Positions 25,327 to 34,640 of a stretch of DNA of 64,000 bases are shown here, in pieces. The notes under the pieces were generated by a model. It did not search any database, was not told the DNA's origin, and worked only from the letters and a program-made list of their open reading frames with translations. The DNA is from Advenella incenata (lineage in GTDB: Bacteria > Pseudomonadota > Gammaproteobacteria > Burkholderiales > Burkholderiaceae_B): NCBI RefSeq assembly GCF_004217095.1, contig NZ_SHKO01000001.1, positions 1,178,001 to 1,242,000 of the forward strand. The letters run 5' to 3'. The position numbers and the translations under genes are program-made. Positions within the stretch are counted from its first letter, which is position 1, and each line of letters starts with the position of its first letter.

Positions 25327-26594
25327 TAAATCTGATCCGTCCGTACCTGAGCCCGCGAGTCTATCCGCTGTTGTTGCTGGGTCTGGCCAGCGGGCTGCCG
25401 CTGGCGCTGACTGGCGGAACACTGCAGGCCTGGGCCACGGTCGAAGATGTGCCGCTTACCGAAATTGGTTTTCTGACATTGGTGGGCGCCGCCTATACAT
25501 TCAAGTTTTTGTGGGCGCCTTTTATTGACCGCTATGTGCCGCCCTTCATGGGGCGGCGTCGCGGCTGGATGGCCTTGTCGCAGATCCTGCTGGGCCTGAC
25601 TATTTGCGGCATGGGCCTGCTGGATCCGTCGCGCTCGCTGTTCTGGCTTGCGGCGCTGGCCACGCTGGTGGCATTTTTGTCGGCGACCCAGGATATTGCA
25701 TTTGACGCCTACAGTGCCGATGTACTGCGTCATGAGGAGCGCGCTGCAGGGGCGGCGATACGGACACTGGGTTATCGTATTGGCATGGTTGTGTCGGGCG
25801 GGCTGGCCATTTGGCTGGCTGCGGTCTGGATGGGCTGGAGCGGTATGTATGTCTTCATGGGCTTGCTGATGTTCGGCGCTGCTGTGTTGACCTGGCTGGC
25901 ACCTGAGCCCGAGGTAGCAGGGGCCAACGTCGCGCCGCGCACCTTGTATGATGCGTTTACCGTCCCGTTCCAGGAGTTCTTTTCGCGCAAGGGTGCCATT
26001 AGTATTCTGGCGCTGATTGTGCTGTACAAGCTGGGCGATGCCTTTGCAGGTGCGTTGTCGACAACGTTTCTGATCCGTGGCGCGGGGTTTTCGCCGGAAG
26101 TGGTCGGCTCCGTCAATAAAATTCTCGCGGTGGTTGCAACCATTGTTGGCGCGCTTATCGGTGGCGGCATCATGGGCAAATTGGGGCTTTACCGCTCCCT
26201 GATGCTTTTTGGCCTGTTGCAGGCGCTGTCCAATCTGATGTATATGTTGATCGCACTGCATCCGCAGAATCTGCCTTTGATGGCGCTGGGCGTGGGTTTC
26301 GAGAATCTCTGTGGCGGCCTGGGGACAGCTGCGTTTGTCGCCCTGTTGATGGCGTTATGCCATGTGCAATTTACCGCCAGCCAGTTTGCGTTGTTGTCCG
26401 CCTTGTCGGCCGTTGGTCGCGTATTTGTCGCGGGGCCGCTCACGCCGCCGATTGTCGAGGCTTATGGCTGGCCTGCTTTTTTTGTATTTACCTTCTTTAT
26501 TGCATTGCCGGGACTGCTGGTCCTGTGGTTTATGCGTGCCGAGATAAAGGCGCTGGAAAAAGATCCATCACCGGAACCCGAGACCGGCATTTGA
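25323..26594 (+). CDS. ampG: AmpG-family MFS muropeptide permease
   Basis: A 423-residue major-facilitator protein with about 12 membrane segments. It has the AmpG start LLLGLASGLPLALTGGTLQAW (about residues 16-36), FLWAPFIDRY near 60 with the following GRRRGWM loop, and SATQDIAFDAYSADVL near 120. AmpG imports anhydromuropeptides released from the cell wall for recycling and can affect beta-lactamase induction. It starts inside the metW stop (ATGA), so it is co-transcribed with methionine genes. I call it by family; substrate specificity is not proven. Confidence 0.9.
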   Translation: MINLIRPYLSPRVYPLLLLGLASGLPLALTGGTLQAWATVEDVPLTEIGFLTLVGAAYTFKFLWAPFIDRYVPPFMGRRRGWMALSQILLGLTICGMGLLDPSRSLFWLAALATLVAFLSATQDIAFDAYSADVLRHEERAAGAAIRTLGYRIGMVVSGGLAIWLAAVWMGWSGMYVFMGLLMFGAAVLTWLAPEPEVAGANVAPRTLYDAFTVPFQEFFSRKGAISILALIVLYKLGDAFAGALSTTFLIRGAGFSPEVVGSVNKILAVVATIVGALIGGGIMGKLGLYRSLMLFGLLQALSNLMYMLIALHPQNLPLMALGVGFENLCGGLGTAAFVALLMALCHVQFTASQFALLSALSAVGRVFVAGPLTPPIVEAYGWPAFFVFTFFIALPGLLVLWFMRAEIKALEKDPSPEPETGI

Positions 26595-26603
26595 ACGAGA
26601 CGA

Positions 26604-27500
26604 ATGATGAACTTGATTTTAAGGGGCTTGCTTAAAACCGCAATGCCATGGTGCAGCATTTTGGTGCTTTCTTCGGCGGTGGCACAGACGCCTGCCCAGC
26701 CGGAACCTGCTGCGGGTGGCCAGCCCACCAACAGCATCTCGACCACCCGCGGCACGCAGGCCGACCCCGGGCAGATACCGGATGCCCAGGTTCCGGCCAA
26801 ACCACCCAAAGCGACACCAGCTGCGCCGGCCAAACCGGTCAACGGTGAAAACCGCATTCCGGTGGGCTCGCCCGGCTCTCTGGAAGCCAGGCTGGCAGCC
26901 TGTACCATGTGCCATGGAGCCACCGGGGTGCAGGGGGCTGATGCCTTTTATCCCCGTATCTCCGGCAAGCCGGCGCAATATCTTTATCAACAGCTGCTTC
27001 GTTTCCGCGAGGGGCGGCGTGAATACCTGCCGATGCAACGGCTTCTGGTTACCCTGTCTGATGAATATTTGTATGAAATTGCAGTCTGGTTCAGCCAGCA
27101 GACACCCGAGTACGAAACAGTGTCTGCGCCGCGTGTATCGCCGCTTATTTTGCAGCAGGGTGAACAGCTGGTTCGCCATGGTGCTGCCGAGCGCGACATT
27201 CCTGCCTGCGTGGCCTGCCACGGTGACAATCTTAAGGGCATGCAGCCGGGCATCCCGGGACTGACCGGCCTGACCAATGAGTATATTACGGCGCAGATGG
27301 GAGCCTGGCAGTATGGCATCCGTCATTCCGTAGACCCCGATTGCATGGGCGATATTGCCCGGAAGATGACCTCGGCTGAGGTACAGGCGGTCTCGGCATG
27401 GCTGGCCAGCCAGGATCCCCGTTTGCCGGGGACGATTAATGAATCGGCCAAAACGCCGGTGACCTGTGGGATCCAGACCGTCTCGGGAGTGCAGCAATGA
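26604..27500 (+). CDS. Diheme cytochrome c
   Basis: A 298-residue exported cytochrome with two CxxCH haem sites, C100/C103/H104 (ACTMCHG) and C202/C205/H206 (ACVACHG). An N-terminal signal segment (about residues 5-27) is followed by a Pro/Ala-rich linker (about 28-85), then two class I domains as in cytochromes c4. It begins nine bases after ampG and overlaps the next cytochrome gene by four bases. The pair probably shuttles electrons in the periplasm to a terminal oxidase or from a dehydrogenase. No oxidase or dehydrogenase gene is adjacent. Confidence 0.9.
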   Translation: MMNLILRGLLKTAMPWCSILVLSSAVAQTPAQPEPAAGGQPTNSISTTRGTQADPGQIPDAQVPAKPPKATPAAPAKPVNGENRIPVGSPGSLEARLAACTMCHGATGVQGADAFYPRISGKPAQYLYQQLLRFREGRREYLPMQRLLVTLSDEYLYEIAVWFSQQTPEYETVSAPRVSPLILQQGEQLVRHGAAERDIPACVACHGDNLKGMQPGIPGLTGLTNEYITAQMGAWQYGIRHSVDPDCMGDIARKMTSAEVQAVSAWLASQDPRLPGTINESAKTPVTCGIQTVSGVQQ

Positions 27501-28771
27501 AATGGCTATCAAGAATTTTTGCTGCCGTAGTGGTGATCGGCCTGGTTGTGGCCGGCACCATGTATTGGCTGGGTTCACGCGATGGTCCACAGGTAGCATC
27601 CGCATTGCCTGAGGGTGACGCGCCGGCGGCGGTGATTGCACGGGGAAAATATCTGACGCAGATCGGCAATTGTGTCGGGTGCCACACGGCAGTGGATACA
27701 CCGGAATTTTCCGGTGGCAGCGGCTTGAAGACCGAGTTTGGTACGTTTTTCGCACCGAACATTACGCCCGATGCGCAACACGGTATCGGCAACTGGACGG
27801 CCGACGATTTCTGGCATGCATTGCACAATGGCAAGGCGCCGGACGGCTCGTTGCTGTATCCGGCCTTTCCGTACCAGAGTTATTCGCATCTGAGCCGCGC
27901 CGATACCGATGCCATTTACAGCTATCTGAAAACCTTGCCGGGCAGCGATCGCCAGGCGCCCGCTCATGAGCTGCAGCCGCCGTTCAATATGCGTTTTCTA
28001 CTGGCGTTCTGGCGTGCGCTGTATTTCCGCCCGGCTGATGCCGTGGCGCGCACCGAGCCGTCGGACGATGCGCTGGTGCGCGGCAGACATCTGGTGGAGG
28101 GCGTGGCGCATTGTGCAGAATGCCATACGCCACGCGATAGCCTGGGAGGCATGGACCAAAGCCGTTTCCTGCAGGGTGGCAAAATGACAGATGGCATATG
28201 GTATGCGCCCGCGCTGACCGGCGATACCGATGGTGGCCTGGGAGCATGGAGTGCTCAGGATATTGCCCAATTATTATTGACCGGTGCCTCCGCGCATGGG
28301 GCCGTGGTTGGTCCGATGAGCGAAGCCTTGCGTGGGGTTCAATATCTGAATCAGCAGGATGTTTCCGATATTGCTGTTTATCTGAAGTCATTGCCTGCTG
28401 TTGGCCTGAAAACCGAGCGCAGCGGGGAGGTCAACAATACGCTGTATTCCATGGGTAAAAAAATCTATGGACAGTATTGTGCTGCCTGTCATCAGGCCGA
28501 TGGCAAGGGCGTGGCACAGGCGTGGCCTGCACTTGACGGCAACAGTCTGGTGCGCGGGCGCGATGTGACGGGACTGTTGCGGGTGATCATGGACGGCGGG
28601 TTTACGCCCACGACGGCTCAAACCCCGCAACCTTACGGCATGCCGCCATTCCGTCATTTCCTGAGCGATCTGGAAATTGCGGCAGCGGCCACTTACATTC
28701 GCAATACCTGGGGTAATGAATCGGGTGGCGTCAATCAACGCGACGTCAATCGCGTGCGCAATATGGATTGA
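27497..28771 (+). CDS. Triheme cytochrome c, dehydrogenase-subunit type
   Basis: A 424-residue protein with three CxxCH sites: C59/C62/H63, C206/C209/H210 and C328/C331/H332. An N-terminal hydrophobic segment (about residues 7-27) can anchor or export it. Three-haem architecture and motifs such as FFAPNITPD and MPPFRHFLSD match cytochrome subunits of membrane alcohol, aldehyde or gluconate dehydrogenases. No catalytic dehydrogenase subunit is next to it; instead it is coupled (ATGA) to the diheme cytochrome. It could act as an electron entry or relay protein in the periplasm. Confidence 0.9.
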   Translation: MKWLSRIFAAVVVIGLVVAGTMYWLGSRDGPQVASALPEGDAPAAVIARGKYLTQIGNCVGCHTAVDTPEFSGGSGLKTEFGTFFAPNITPDAQHGIGNWTADDFWHALHNGKAPDGSLLYPAFPYQSYSHLSRADTDAIYSYLKTLPGSDRQAPAHELQPPFNMRFLLAFWRALYFRPADAVARTEPSDDALVRGRHLVEGVAHCAECHTPRDSLGGMDQSRFLQGGKMTDGIWYAPALTGDTDGGLGAWSAQDIAQLLLTGASAHGAVVGPMSEALRGVQYLNQQDVSDIAVYLKSLPAVGLKTERSGEVNNTLYSMGKKIYGQYCAACHQADGKGVAQAWPALDGNSLVRGRDVTGLLRVIMDGGFTPTTAQTPQPYGMPPFRHFLSDLEIAAAATYIRNTWGNESGGVNQRDVNRVRNMD

Positions 28772-28887
28772 GGTCGATAAGATTGGCCGATGATGCGTTG
28801 ACAGACGTTAAATTGAAGGTCGGCGCGTGTGTGCAACCGGACCTGGATTGGTCGCCATGGCAGGGTGGGTTGCTGACGTCGGCATAC

Positions 28888-28915
28888 AACACCGGTCGCC
28901 GTTGCAACCGGTGTT
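28888..28915. repeat. Inverted repeat between convergent genes
   Basis: Perfect 8-bp arms AACACCGG and CCGGTGTT around a 12-base loop lie between the cytochrome operon and the convergent xthA. There is no U-run, so it is at best a weak or factor-dependent terminator. Confidence 0.35.
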
Positions 28916-29003
28916 GGCGCCGCGTAAATTGGCGCTGCCGTTCAGGGGGTTCGTATCAATGCCCTGACGGCGGCGGCCGGTAAGACAGCTCGCGGCCTGC
29001 CGG

Positions 29004-29807
29004 TCAGCCGCGCGCTACCGGTTCGAGCTTCCAGTCATAATCGATGGTGAGCGGCGCATGATCCGAGAAGCGCTCATCCTTGTAAATGGAGGTGGCGATG
29101 GCTTTTTCGGCAATGCCTGGCGTGGCGATCTGGTAATCGATACGCCAGCCTACGTTCTTTGCCCAGGCCTGGCCGCGATTACTCCACCAGGTGTACTGAT
29201 CCGGCTCTTCGTTGATCTTGCGAAAAACATCCACGAAGCCGCGGCGGTCAAACACATCTGAAATCCAGGCGCGCTCTTCGGGCGTGAAGCCGGAATTTTT
29301 AAGATTGCCTTTCCAGTTCTTCAGGTCGATTTCCCGGTGCGCGATATTCCAGTCGCCGCAGATAATGTAGTTATGGCCGGTTTTCCGGTGATCTTCCATC
29401 ATGGCGTCGACCCAGGGCCCGAAATGCTCCAGAAAACGGAACTTGGCGGCCTGCCGCTCATCTCCGCTGGAGCCCGAAGGCAGATAGGCGCTGATGATAG
29501 TCAGGTCCTTGAAGTCTGCACGCAGGATCCTGCCTTCACGATCGAATTCATCGCAGGCCATGCCTGCACTGACATTGGCATCGTGTTTCAGATACAGACC
29601 CACGCCGCTGTAGCCCTTTTTCTCTGCATGGCAGAAGTAGCCGGTGTAATTGAGCGGGTGACGCAGATCGTCGATGAGGTCCGCGTCCTGGATTTTGATT
29701 TCCTGCAGACAGATGACATCTGCATTATGATTTTCCATCCATTGGGCCAGCCCCTTGCGGAAGGCGGCACGCAGGCCGTTAACATTGAGTGAGGTTACAC
29801 GAAGCAC
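29004..29807 (-). CDS. xthA: Exodeoxyribonuclease III
   Basis: A 267-residue enzyme of the exonuclease III/AP endonuclease family, acting in base excision repair. Motifs in order: SLNVNGLRAAF (about residues 6-16), LQEIK with the metal-binding Glu near 36, SAYLPSGS near 105, ICGDWNIAHREIDL near 148-161 with the catalytic Asp and Asn, and SDHAPLTIDY near 248 with the catalytic Asp-His. Length and order are normal. It is a single gene, convergent with the cytochrome genes. Confidence 0.96.
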   Translation of the reverse strand: MLRVTSLNVNGLRAAFRKGLAQWMENHNADVICLQEIKIQDADLIDDLRHPLNYTGYFCHAEKKGYSGVGLYLKHDANVSAGMACDEFDREGRILRADFKDLTIISAYLPSGSSGDERQAAKFRFLEHFGPWVDAMMEDHRKTGHNYIICGDWNIAHREIDLKNWKGNLKNSGFTPEERAWISDVFDRRGFVDVFRKINEEPDQYTWWSNRGQAWAKNVGWRIDYQIATPGIAEKAIATSIYKDERFSDHAPLTIDYDWKLEPVARG

Positions 29808-30166
29808 GGGGAGTCCTTTTTGATGAATCAGCGCAAGCCTTATTGTAGCGCCTGAGGCTGGATTGCCACAATCGCTGATCGCCGGTCATTGTTTGCGCTA
29901 GCAGAGGATTGGCGCCCAAGTGATCTTGATCGTCAAGTTCACCGCAACAGGGAGGTGTCGTCACCAGCGCTTCGACTCTGGCAGGGGGGCGAGCAGCCAT
30001 GTGTCGATGGCATGGGGCGTTGATGACATGTGTAATAACTGCGCCGTATTGCCATGGTGGCTCATGGGGCGAGGCGATTGTTCCGGCAGGATCAGCAGGG
30101 CGCTGGCGTTAAGGCAGTACCGCCGGTCCTGATCCGCGGCGACGGCCCGGTTGGCAGGCATGCAGG
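29808..30166. other. Gap between xthA and EamA gene
   Basis: About 360 bases without a gene that I can support. A minus-strand frame at 29961-30200 (79 codons) overlaps the EamA stop by 34 bases and encodes a CLTC pair and RRYCLNASALLILPE, faintly like a small zinc or reductase-type protein, but I do not recognise it. The xthA promoter should lie near 29810-29870. No tRNA or strong hairpin was seen. Confidence 0.4.
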
Positions 30167-31027
30167 TCAGGCAGCGTGCCCGGTCTGCTTGCGTGGCCAT
30201 ACCGCGGCTGTAATGATCAGTACAGCGCCCAGCGCCATTTTCAGCGTGGGCTGTTCGTTAAACAATACCATGGCAAAGGCGATGGCATAAACGGGTTCGA
30301 GCGCAATAATAAGACCGGCACTGCGGGCAGGAATGCTGCGCAGGCTGTGGACAAATAGAAAATGCGAGAGCGCTGTGCAGATCACGCCCAGTACGATCAG
30401 CCATAGCAGGCTGCTATCGGACAGCATGGCCATGCCACCCAGCCCCAGCGGCAGACAAAGAACCAGTACGACCAGATTCTGCCAGAAGGCAATTTGTATG
30501 GCGTTGAGCCGGCCAAGCGTGCGGTTGATGAGGGCAAGTGCGGCAAAAGTAATGGCCGAGATTACGCCCCAGAACAGGCCGATGGTACCTGCATTGTTCA
30601 GGTCTATGGCGGGCGTCACCAGAATCAGCCCGCTGATCACCAATGCCACCAGGAGCCAGTCCATGAGATTGACCTGGTCCTTGAGTACCAGTCGTTCCAG
30701 CAACGTAATAAAGGCGGGAAAACTGGCAAAGCCCAGGGTGGCAATGGCGATGCCGCCGGTTTTGACGGCCATGAAAAAGGTCACCCAGTGAATTGTCAAT
30801 GCCAGCCCGGAACAAAACAGGGACACGTAGCTGCGGCGGTCAAGGCCGCGCACGATCGAGGTTTTAAGGCACAATGCAACGGCATACAGCGCCAGCACGG
30901 CAAACAGGGCCCGACCGAATGTAATGGTCATGGGGCTGGCGTGAATCACATGGCCCAATACGCCGGTAAGTCCGAAAAAAACGGCGGCGATGTGCGCGCT
31001 GGTCAGGCCTTTTTGTCGCGGTGTCAT
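30167..31027 (-). CDS. EamA/DMT-superfamily transporter
   Basis: A 286-residue inner-membrane transporter with ten expected segments and two EamA repeats. The first repeat includes HIAAVFFGLTGVLGHVIHASPMTITFGRALFAVLALY and the second starts near GTIGLFWGVISAITFAALALINR; each half ends in the usual ALEPVYA-like stretch (LIIALEPVYAIAFAMVLFNE near residue 240). I start at the ATG at 31025-31027; longer in-frame starts up to 31168 add unlike sequence, and no start has a clear ribosome site. Family members export amino acids or metabolites. It follows the dioxygenase gene on the same strand by about 150 bases. Confidence 0.85.
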   Translation of the reverse strand: MTPRQKGLTSAHIAAVFFGLTGVLGHVIHASPMTITFGRALFAVLALYAVALCLKTSIVRGLDRRSYVSLFCSGLALTIHWVTFFMAVKTGGIAIATLGFASFPAFITLLERLVLKDQVNLMDWLLVALVISGLILVTPAIDLNNAGTIGLFWGVISAITFAALALINRTLGRLNAIQIAFWQNLVVLVLCLPLGLGGMAMLSDSSLLWLIVLGVICTALSHFLFVHSLRSIPARSAGLIIALEPVYAIAFAMVLFNEQPTLKMALGAVLIITAAVWPRKQTGHAA

Positions 31028-31177
31028 GTCAGGGGGCGTTCGCTCAGGCAAACCCGTATTGTGGAGATCGGCAAGGCATTTGGCAAGCGATTGGTGCGTG
31101 ATCCTGTTCATTGGCCGGGAAACGGCTTGTTGCCATTGATCAAGGCTCTCGCGCAGCCCCCCGGTCATGCAGTCTGC

Positions 31178-31990
31178 TTAAGCGGCTGTCTGGCTGAAGC
31201 GAAAGCTGGACGCCGTGATGGAACCAAAGGCATGTGCTTCGTGGTATGACAGTGTGGCCGGATCCTGCTGTGCGGCGCCGACGGCGACCATCAGGGGAAT
31301 CAGGTGATCTTCGTGGGCGTGAGCCAATCTGGCCGAGGGTGCCTGTTCCCAATGCAGCAGGCCCGTTGCGCGTTGCTCGGGATTGCTGTCAACGATAGTA
31401 TGCTGCAGCCAGGCGTCAAACTGCGCCGATGGCTGCGCGCCACGCTCATCCAGAAGGCGCAGATTGTGATAGCTCAGACCGCTGCCGATAATCAGCACGC
31501 CTTCCTCTCTGAGCGGCGCCAGCAACTGACCCAATTGCAGATGAAATGCCGGATCATAATCCTTGCGGATGGAAAGCTGCACCATGGGAATGGTTGCCTG
31601 GGGAAAGGCTACGGCCATGGGTACGAATGCGCCGTGATCGAAGCCGCGTTCGGCGTCCTGTGCAACAGGGATGCCGCCAGCCTGCAGCAGGGTCTGCACG
31701 CTTGCGGCCAGTGTCGGGTCGCCGGGCGCAGGATATTGCACCGTATAGGTATGCTCAGGAAAGCCATAGTAATCGTATAGCATGCCCGGTTGTGCGGCGG
31801 TACTCACGGTGATTTCATCTGTAATCCAGTGGGCCGATACCATCAACACCGCCTTTGGCGTTGCCGGCAACTGTGCAGGCAGGCGCTGCAGCGATTCATG
31901 CAACTTGGTGTACATGGGTTTCCATTGCTCAACCCAGGGCCAGGGGCCGCCACCGTGCGAAATAAAATAAACAGGCATTGTCATCATCAT
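31178..31990 (-). CDS. LigB/DODA-type extradiol dioxygenase (YgiD-like)
   Basis: A 270-residue class III extradiol ring-cleavage dioxygenase. Candidate metal and catalytic histidines are in YFISHGGGPW (about residues 8-17), VSAHWITD near 52, RGFDHGAFVPM near 115 and the C-terminal HAHEDHLIPL near 225. The order and length fit YgiD/4,5-DOPA dioxygenases, which open catechol rings with Fe or Zn. Its upstream neighbour on the same strand, after a 269-base gap without a visible gene, is a DoxX-family gene; these two families are often found together. Physiological substrate unknown. Confidence 0.88.
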   Translation of the reverse strand: MMMTMPVYFISHGGGPWPWVEQWKPMYTKLHESLQRLPAQLPATPKAVLMVSAHWITDEITVSTAAQPGMLYDYYGFPEHTYTVQYPAPGDPTLAASVQTLLQAGGIPVAQDAERGFDHGAFVPMAVAFPQATIPMVQLSIRKDYDPAFHLQLGQLLAPLREEGVLIIGSGLSYHNLRLLDERGAQPSAQFDAWLQHTIVDSNPEQRATGLLHWEQAPSARLAHAHEDHLIPLMVAVGAAQQDPATLSYHEAHAFGSITASSFRFSQTAA

Positions 31991-32259
31991 TCTCCGTAAG
32001 CTTAAATGGACAGGCGGGCAGATCGCTCATCTTTGCGCTCTGCAGGATGTCTTGCTGCGTCGGACTGGACAGGATATGGCCGCGCGCATATACGCCCGAT
32101 AAATTGGGCGAAAAATCAAAAAGTGGAAAGAAAAACCTGCTGCGCTACCCCTTGCGGGGAGCGGATGCAGTTGCCCGGCGCGCTGATGGGCATTGACGAG
32201 CCGGCAGGCCTGGCGCAGTCGGAACCGGCTGCGCCCGGGCATGGGTACCGGAAGGCCGT

Positions 32260-32652
32260 TTAGGCTTTGCGGCTGCTATCGATACTGAACGTGCCCGGGC
32301 CGGCCGCAGCGATGAACAGGAAGATAAAGCAGTAAAGCACAGCGGTTTCACCGCCATTCATGAGCGGGAACAGCGCATTGCCCTGAGGTGCATGAGCGTA
32401 GAAATAGGCAACTGCCGTCATGCCTGAAGCGATGAACGCTGCGGAACGGGTGAACAGACCAAGAATCAGTAAAATTCCGGCAACCAGTTCGATCATGCCG
32501 GCGATGCCGGGCATGGACAATGCCTGCAGGTTGTCGAACATTGCAATATGAGGGACATGGAAGTACTTGGCGGTGCCATGCAACACCAGGGTGTAGCCGG
32601 ACACGATACGGAGCAGGGCAAGGGCGTAGGGAACCAGATGGTCTGTTTTCAT
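32260..32652 (-). CDS. DoxX-family membrane protein
   Basis: A 130-residue protein with four hydrophobic segments, as in the DoxX family. ALALLRIVSGYTLVLHGTAKYF (about residues 10-31) is the family N-terminus, followed by MIELVAGILLILGLFTRSAAFIASGMTAVAYF and a final segment near 102-118. AAGG lies a few bases upstream of its ATG. Members are linked to sulfur oxidation or redox stress in the membrane, but the exact role is unclear. It is divergent from a LysR gene that probably controls it. Confidence 0.88.
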   Translation of the reverse strand: MKTDHLVPYALALLRIVSGYTLVLHGTAKYFHVPHIAMFDNLQALSMPGIAGMIELVAGILLILGLFTRSAAFIASGMTAVAYFYAHAPQGNALFPLMNGGETAVLYCFIFLFIAAAGPGTFSIDSSRKA

Positions 32653-32807
32653 GATTAATCCTTAAGTCAGGTAAATAATCGATACGGCGGATGCCTGATA
32701 TGACTTTATCGGTAATTGCAAAAAATCACAATTGAACAATGAACTCGCAGGGCGGGTACCGCATCGGATAATGTATGAAACAGTGTAATCGTATTTAATC
32801 AGGAAAT

Positions 32808-32864
32808 ATATGCTGATATTATTAATAAACCATTTCTTGATAGTAAATGATAAATGCAGCATAT
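32808..32864. promoter_or_regulatory. AT-rich divergent promoter region with inverted repeat
   Basis: Between doxX and the LysR gene an AT-rich block holds 8-base arms ATATGCTG (32808-32815) and CAGCATAT (32857-32864) and a central TTATTAATAA palindrome. This could be the LysR operator; arms of this length also occur by chance. Confidence 0.3.
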
Positions 32865-32932
32865 TTGCGACGGAAAAGCGCAATCGAGCGCTCTTGGATA
32901 TGCAATTGGACTGGATATGAGGGAGTTTTCGT

Positions 32933-33814
32933 ATGGATACGCTACTGAGTATCAAGGTGTTCTGTGAAGTGGTGCGTGCCGGCAGTTTTGTGGCTGCAGC
33001 CCGTCATTTGGGAATATCCAATCCCATGGCCAGCAAACATGTTGTGCATCTGGAGCAGCAGGTGGGCGCACGTCTGTTGCATCGCACCAGTCGCAGGCTG
33101 AGCCTGACCGAGGCCGGCCAGCTGTACTATGACAAATGTGTTGATGCCCTGGACGTGCTGGATCAGGCTGAAGCGGCGCTGGGTGATCGCCAGGGCGAAC
33201 CCAGTGGTGTCCTGCGGGTCACCGCGCCGGTGTGGTTTGCCAGCAACCGTATTGCCCAATTGCTGGTGCAATACCAGAAGCGATATCCCAGGGTGGTGCT
33301 GGATCTTTACCTGACCAACAGCAAGATCGAACTTGCCGAGGCCGGAATGGATCTGGCAATACGGGTTACGCATGAGCCGGAACCGCAATTGATCGTGCGC
33401 AAGATCGGAACAGTCCGGCTGATGCTGGTGTCCAGCCCGGACTACATCAGACGCATGGGCAAGCCACAGTCGGTCCAGGATCTTGAGCGATACGGCGCGG
33501 TCATGCCCAATTATCGCGAGCGTAATGATTATTTGTTGCAGGGTCCTGCAGGCCTGATGAAGTTCAGGCTGCATGGCCTGATGAAGTTGAACGACACGAC
33601 GTTGAGTCGCGAACTGGTGTTGGCCGGGATGGGCATTGCCATGCTACCGGCCTGGCTGGTGGAGGATGACCTGCGCCAGGGGAGCCTGCTGCGCCTGCTG
33701 CCCGACCATGACAGCCCACCGCTGGATATTTTTGCCAGCTACATCAGTCGCCAGTATCAGACAGGTAAAGTGCGCAGCTTTATTGATTTTTTCTCGGCAG
33801 CCATGGCGTCGTAG
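32933..33814 (+). CDS. LysR-family transcriptional regulator (divergent from doxX)
   Basis: A 293-residue LysR regulator of the CrgA/DsdC-like large subgroup. The HTH is in [41 protein letters not shown] pattern (residues 1-41), with [16 protein letters not shown] following. The effector domain includes [11 protein letters not shown] near 91 and [20 protein letters not shown] near 224. It lies head to head with doxX across a 280-bp AT-rich gap, so it likely regulates doxX and the dioxygenase downstream of it. The inducer is unknown, possibly a phenolic or quinone. Confidence 0.92.
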   Translation: MDTLLSIKVFCEVVRAGSFVAAARHLGISNPMASKHVVHLEQQVGARLLHRTSRRLSLTEAGQLYYDKCVDALDVLDQAEAALGDRQGEPSGVLRVTAPVWFASNRIAQLLVQYQKRYPRVVLDLYLTNSKIELAEAGMDLAIRVTHEPEPQLIVRKIGTVRLMLVSSPDYIRRMGKPQSVQDLERYGAVMPNYRERNDYLLQGPAGLMKFRLHGLMKLNDTTLSRELVLAGMGIAMLPAWLVEDDLRQGSLLRLLPDHDSPPLDIFASYISRQYQTGKVRSFIDFFSAAMAS

Positions 33815-33873
33815 GGCGCGCTTGCTTTATCATTGCGGGGTCTACAACATATCGATCTCTTAGCAGGAACACC

Positions 33874-34545
33874 ATGTCTTCTCAGAACCGTCTTGATTTT
33901 GTCCGATTCGCCTCGCAGGAAGGGGTCTTGCGCTTTGGCCAGTTCAAAGTAAAGTCCGGGCGCCTTAGTCCCTATTTTTTCAACGCCGGCCTGTTCAATA
34001 CCGGCAGATCGGTCGGTGAGCTTGGTCGGTTCTATGCACAGGCATTGCGCGATTCCGGACAGGGTTTCGATATGTTGTTTGGCCCCGCCTACAAAGGTAT
34101 TCCGCTGGCGGCGGCCACGGCCATCGCACTGGCCGGTCAGGGGCCGCAAGCGGCCGATGTGCCGTTTGCCTTTAATCGTAAGGAAGCCAAGGCGCATGGC
34201 GAGGGCGGTACGCTGGTGGGCGCGCCGCTGCAGGGACGTGTCGTGATCATTGATGATGTGATTACCGCCGGTACATCGGTACGCGAGTCGGTGGAAATTA
34301 TTCGCGCTGCGGGCGCCACGCCGGCAGCCGTGCTTATTGCGCTTGACCGGATGGAGCGCGCTGGCGCCGATGATGCGTTGTCGGCCCATTCTGCAGTGCA
34401 GGATGTACAACAGAAGTACGGGATGCCTGTCATCAGCATCGCGTCGCTGGACGATATCATGCAATTGCTGGATGAGGATGTAACATTTGCCCAGTACCAG
34501 GCGGCGGTGTCTGCCTATCGGAACAAATACGGGATTGCTGCCTGA
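33874..34545 (+). CDS. pyrE: Orotate phosphoribosyltransferase
   Basis: A 223-residue enzyme of pyrimidine synthesis that joins orotate and PRPP to give orotidine monophosphate. The PRPP-binding motif [14 protein letters not shown] is at about residues 122-135. Other family parts are [16 protein letters not shown] near 26, [10 protein letters not shown] near 70 and [13 protein letters not shown] near 100. A GCAGGAA ribosome site precedes the ATG. It stands alone, with a short AAGCCC/GGGCTT hairpin after the stop. Confidence 0.96.
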   Translation: MSSQNRLDFVRFASQEGVLRFGQFKVKSGRLSPYFFNAGLFNTGRSVGELGRFYAQALRDSGQGFDMLFGPAYKGIPLAAATAIALAGQGPQAADVPFAFNRKEAKAHGEGGTLVGAPLQGRVVIIDDVITAGTSVRESVEIIRAAGATPAAVLIALDRMERAGADDALSAHSAVQDVQQKYGMPVISIASLDDIMQLLDEDVTFAQYQAAVSAYRNKYGIAA

Positions 34546-34555
34546 GTGCAGCAAT

Positions 34556-34570
34556 AAGCCCGTTGGGCTT
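34556..34570. terminator. Short hairpin after pyrE
   Basis: A 6-bp stem AAGCCC/GGGCTT with a GTT loop, followed by TGTG. It lies between convergent pyrE and gatB. The U-run is short, so terminator strength is doubtful. Confidence 0.4.
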
Positions 34571-34640
34571 TGTGCGGTGCTTGCCGCAGATGCCTGCTGC
34601 GGTCGGTTGATGGACCAGACTGCAGCAGGTACGGCAACGG

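Noticed and set aside
28772-29003. Possible small RNA or gene between the cytochrome operon and xthA
   Set aside because: Only one inverted repeat is seen; no promoter-terminator pair and no convincing frame.
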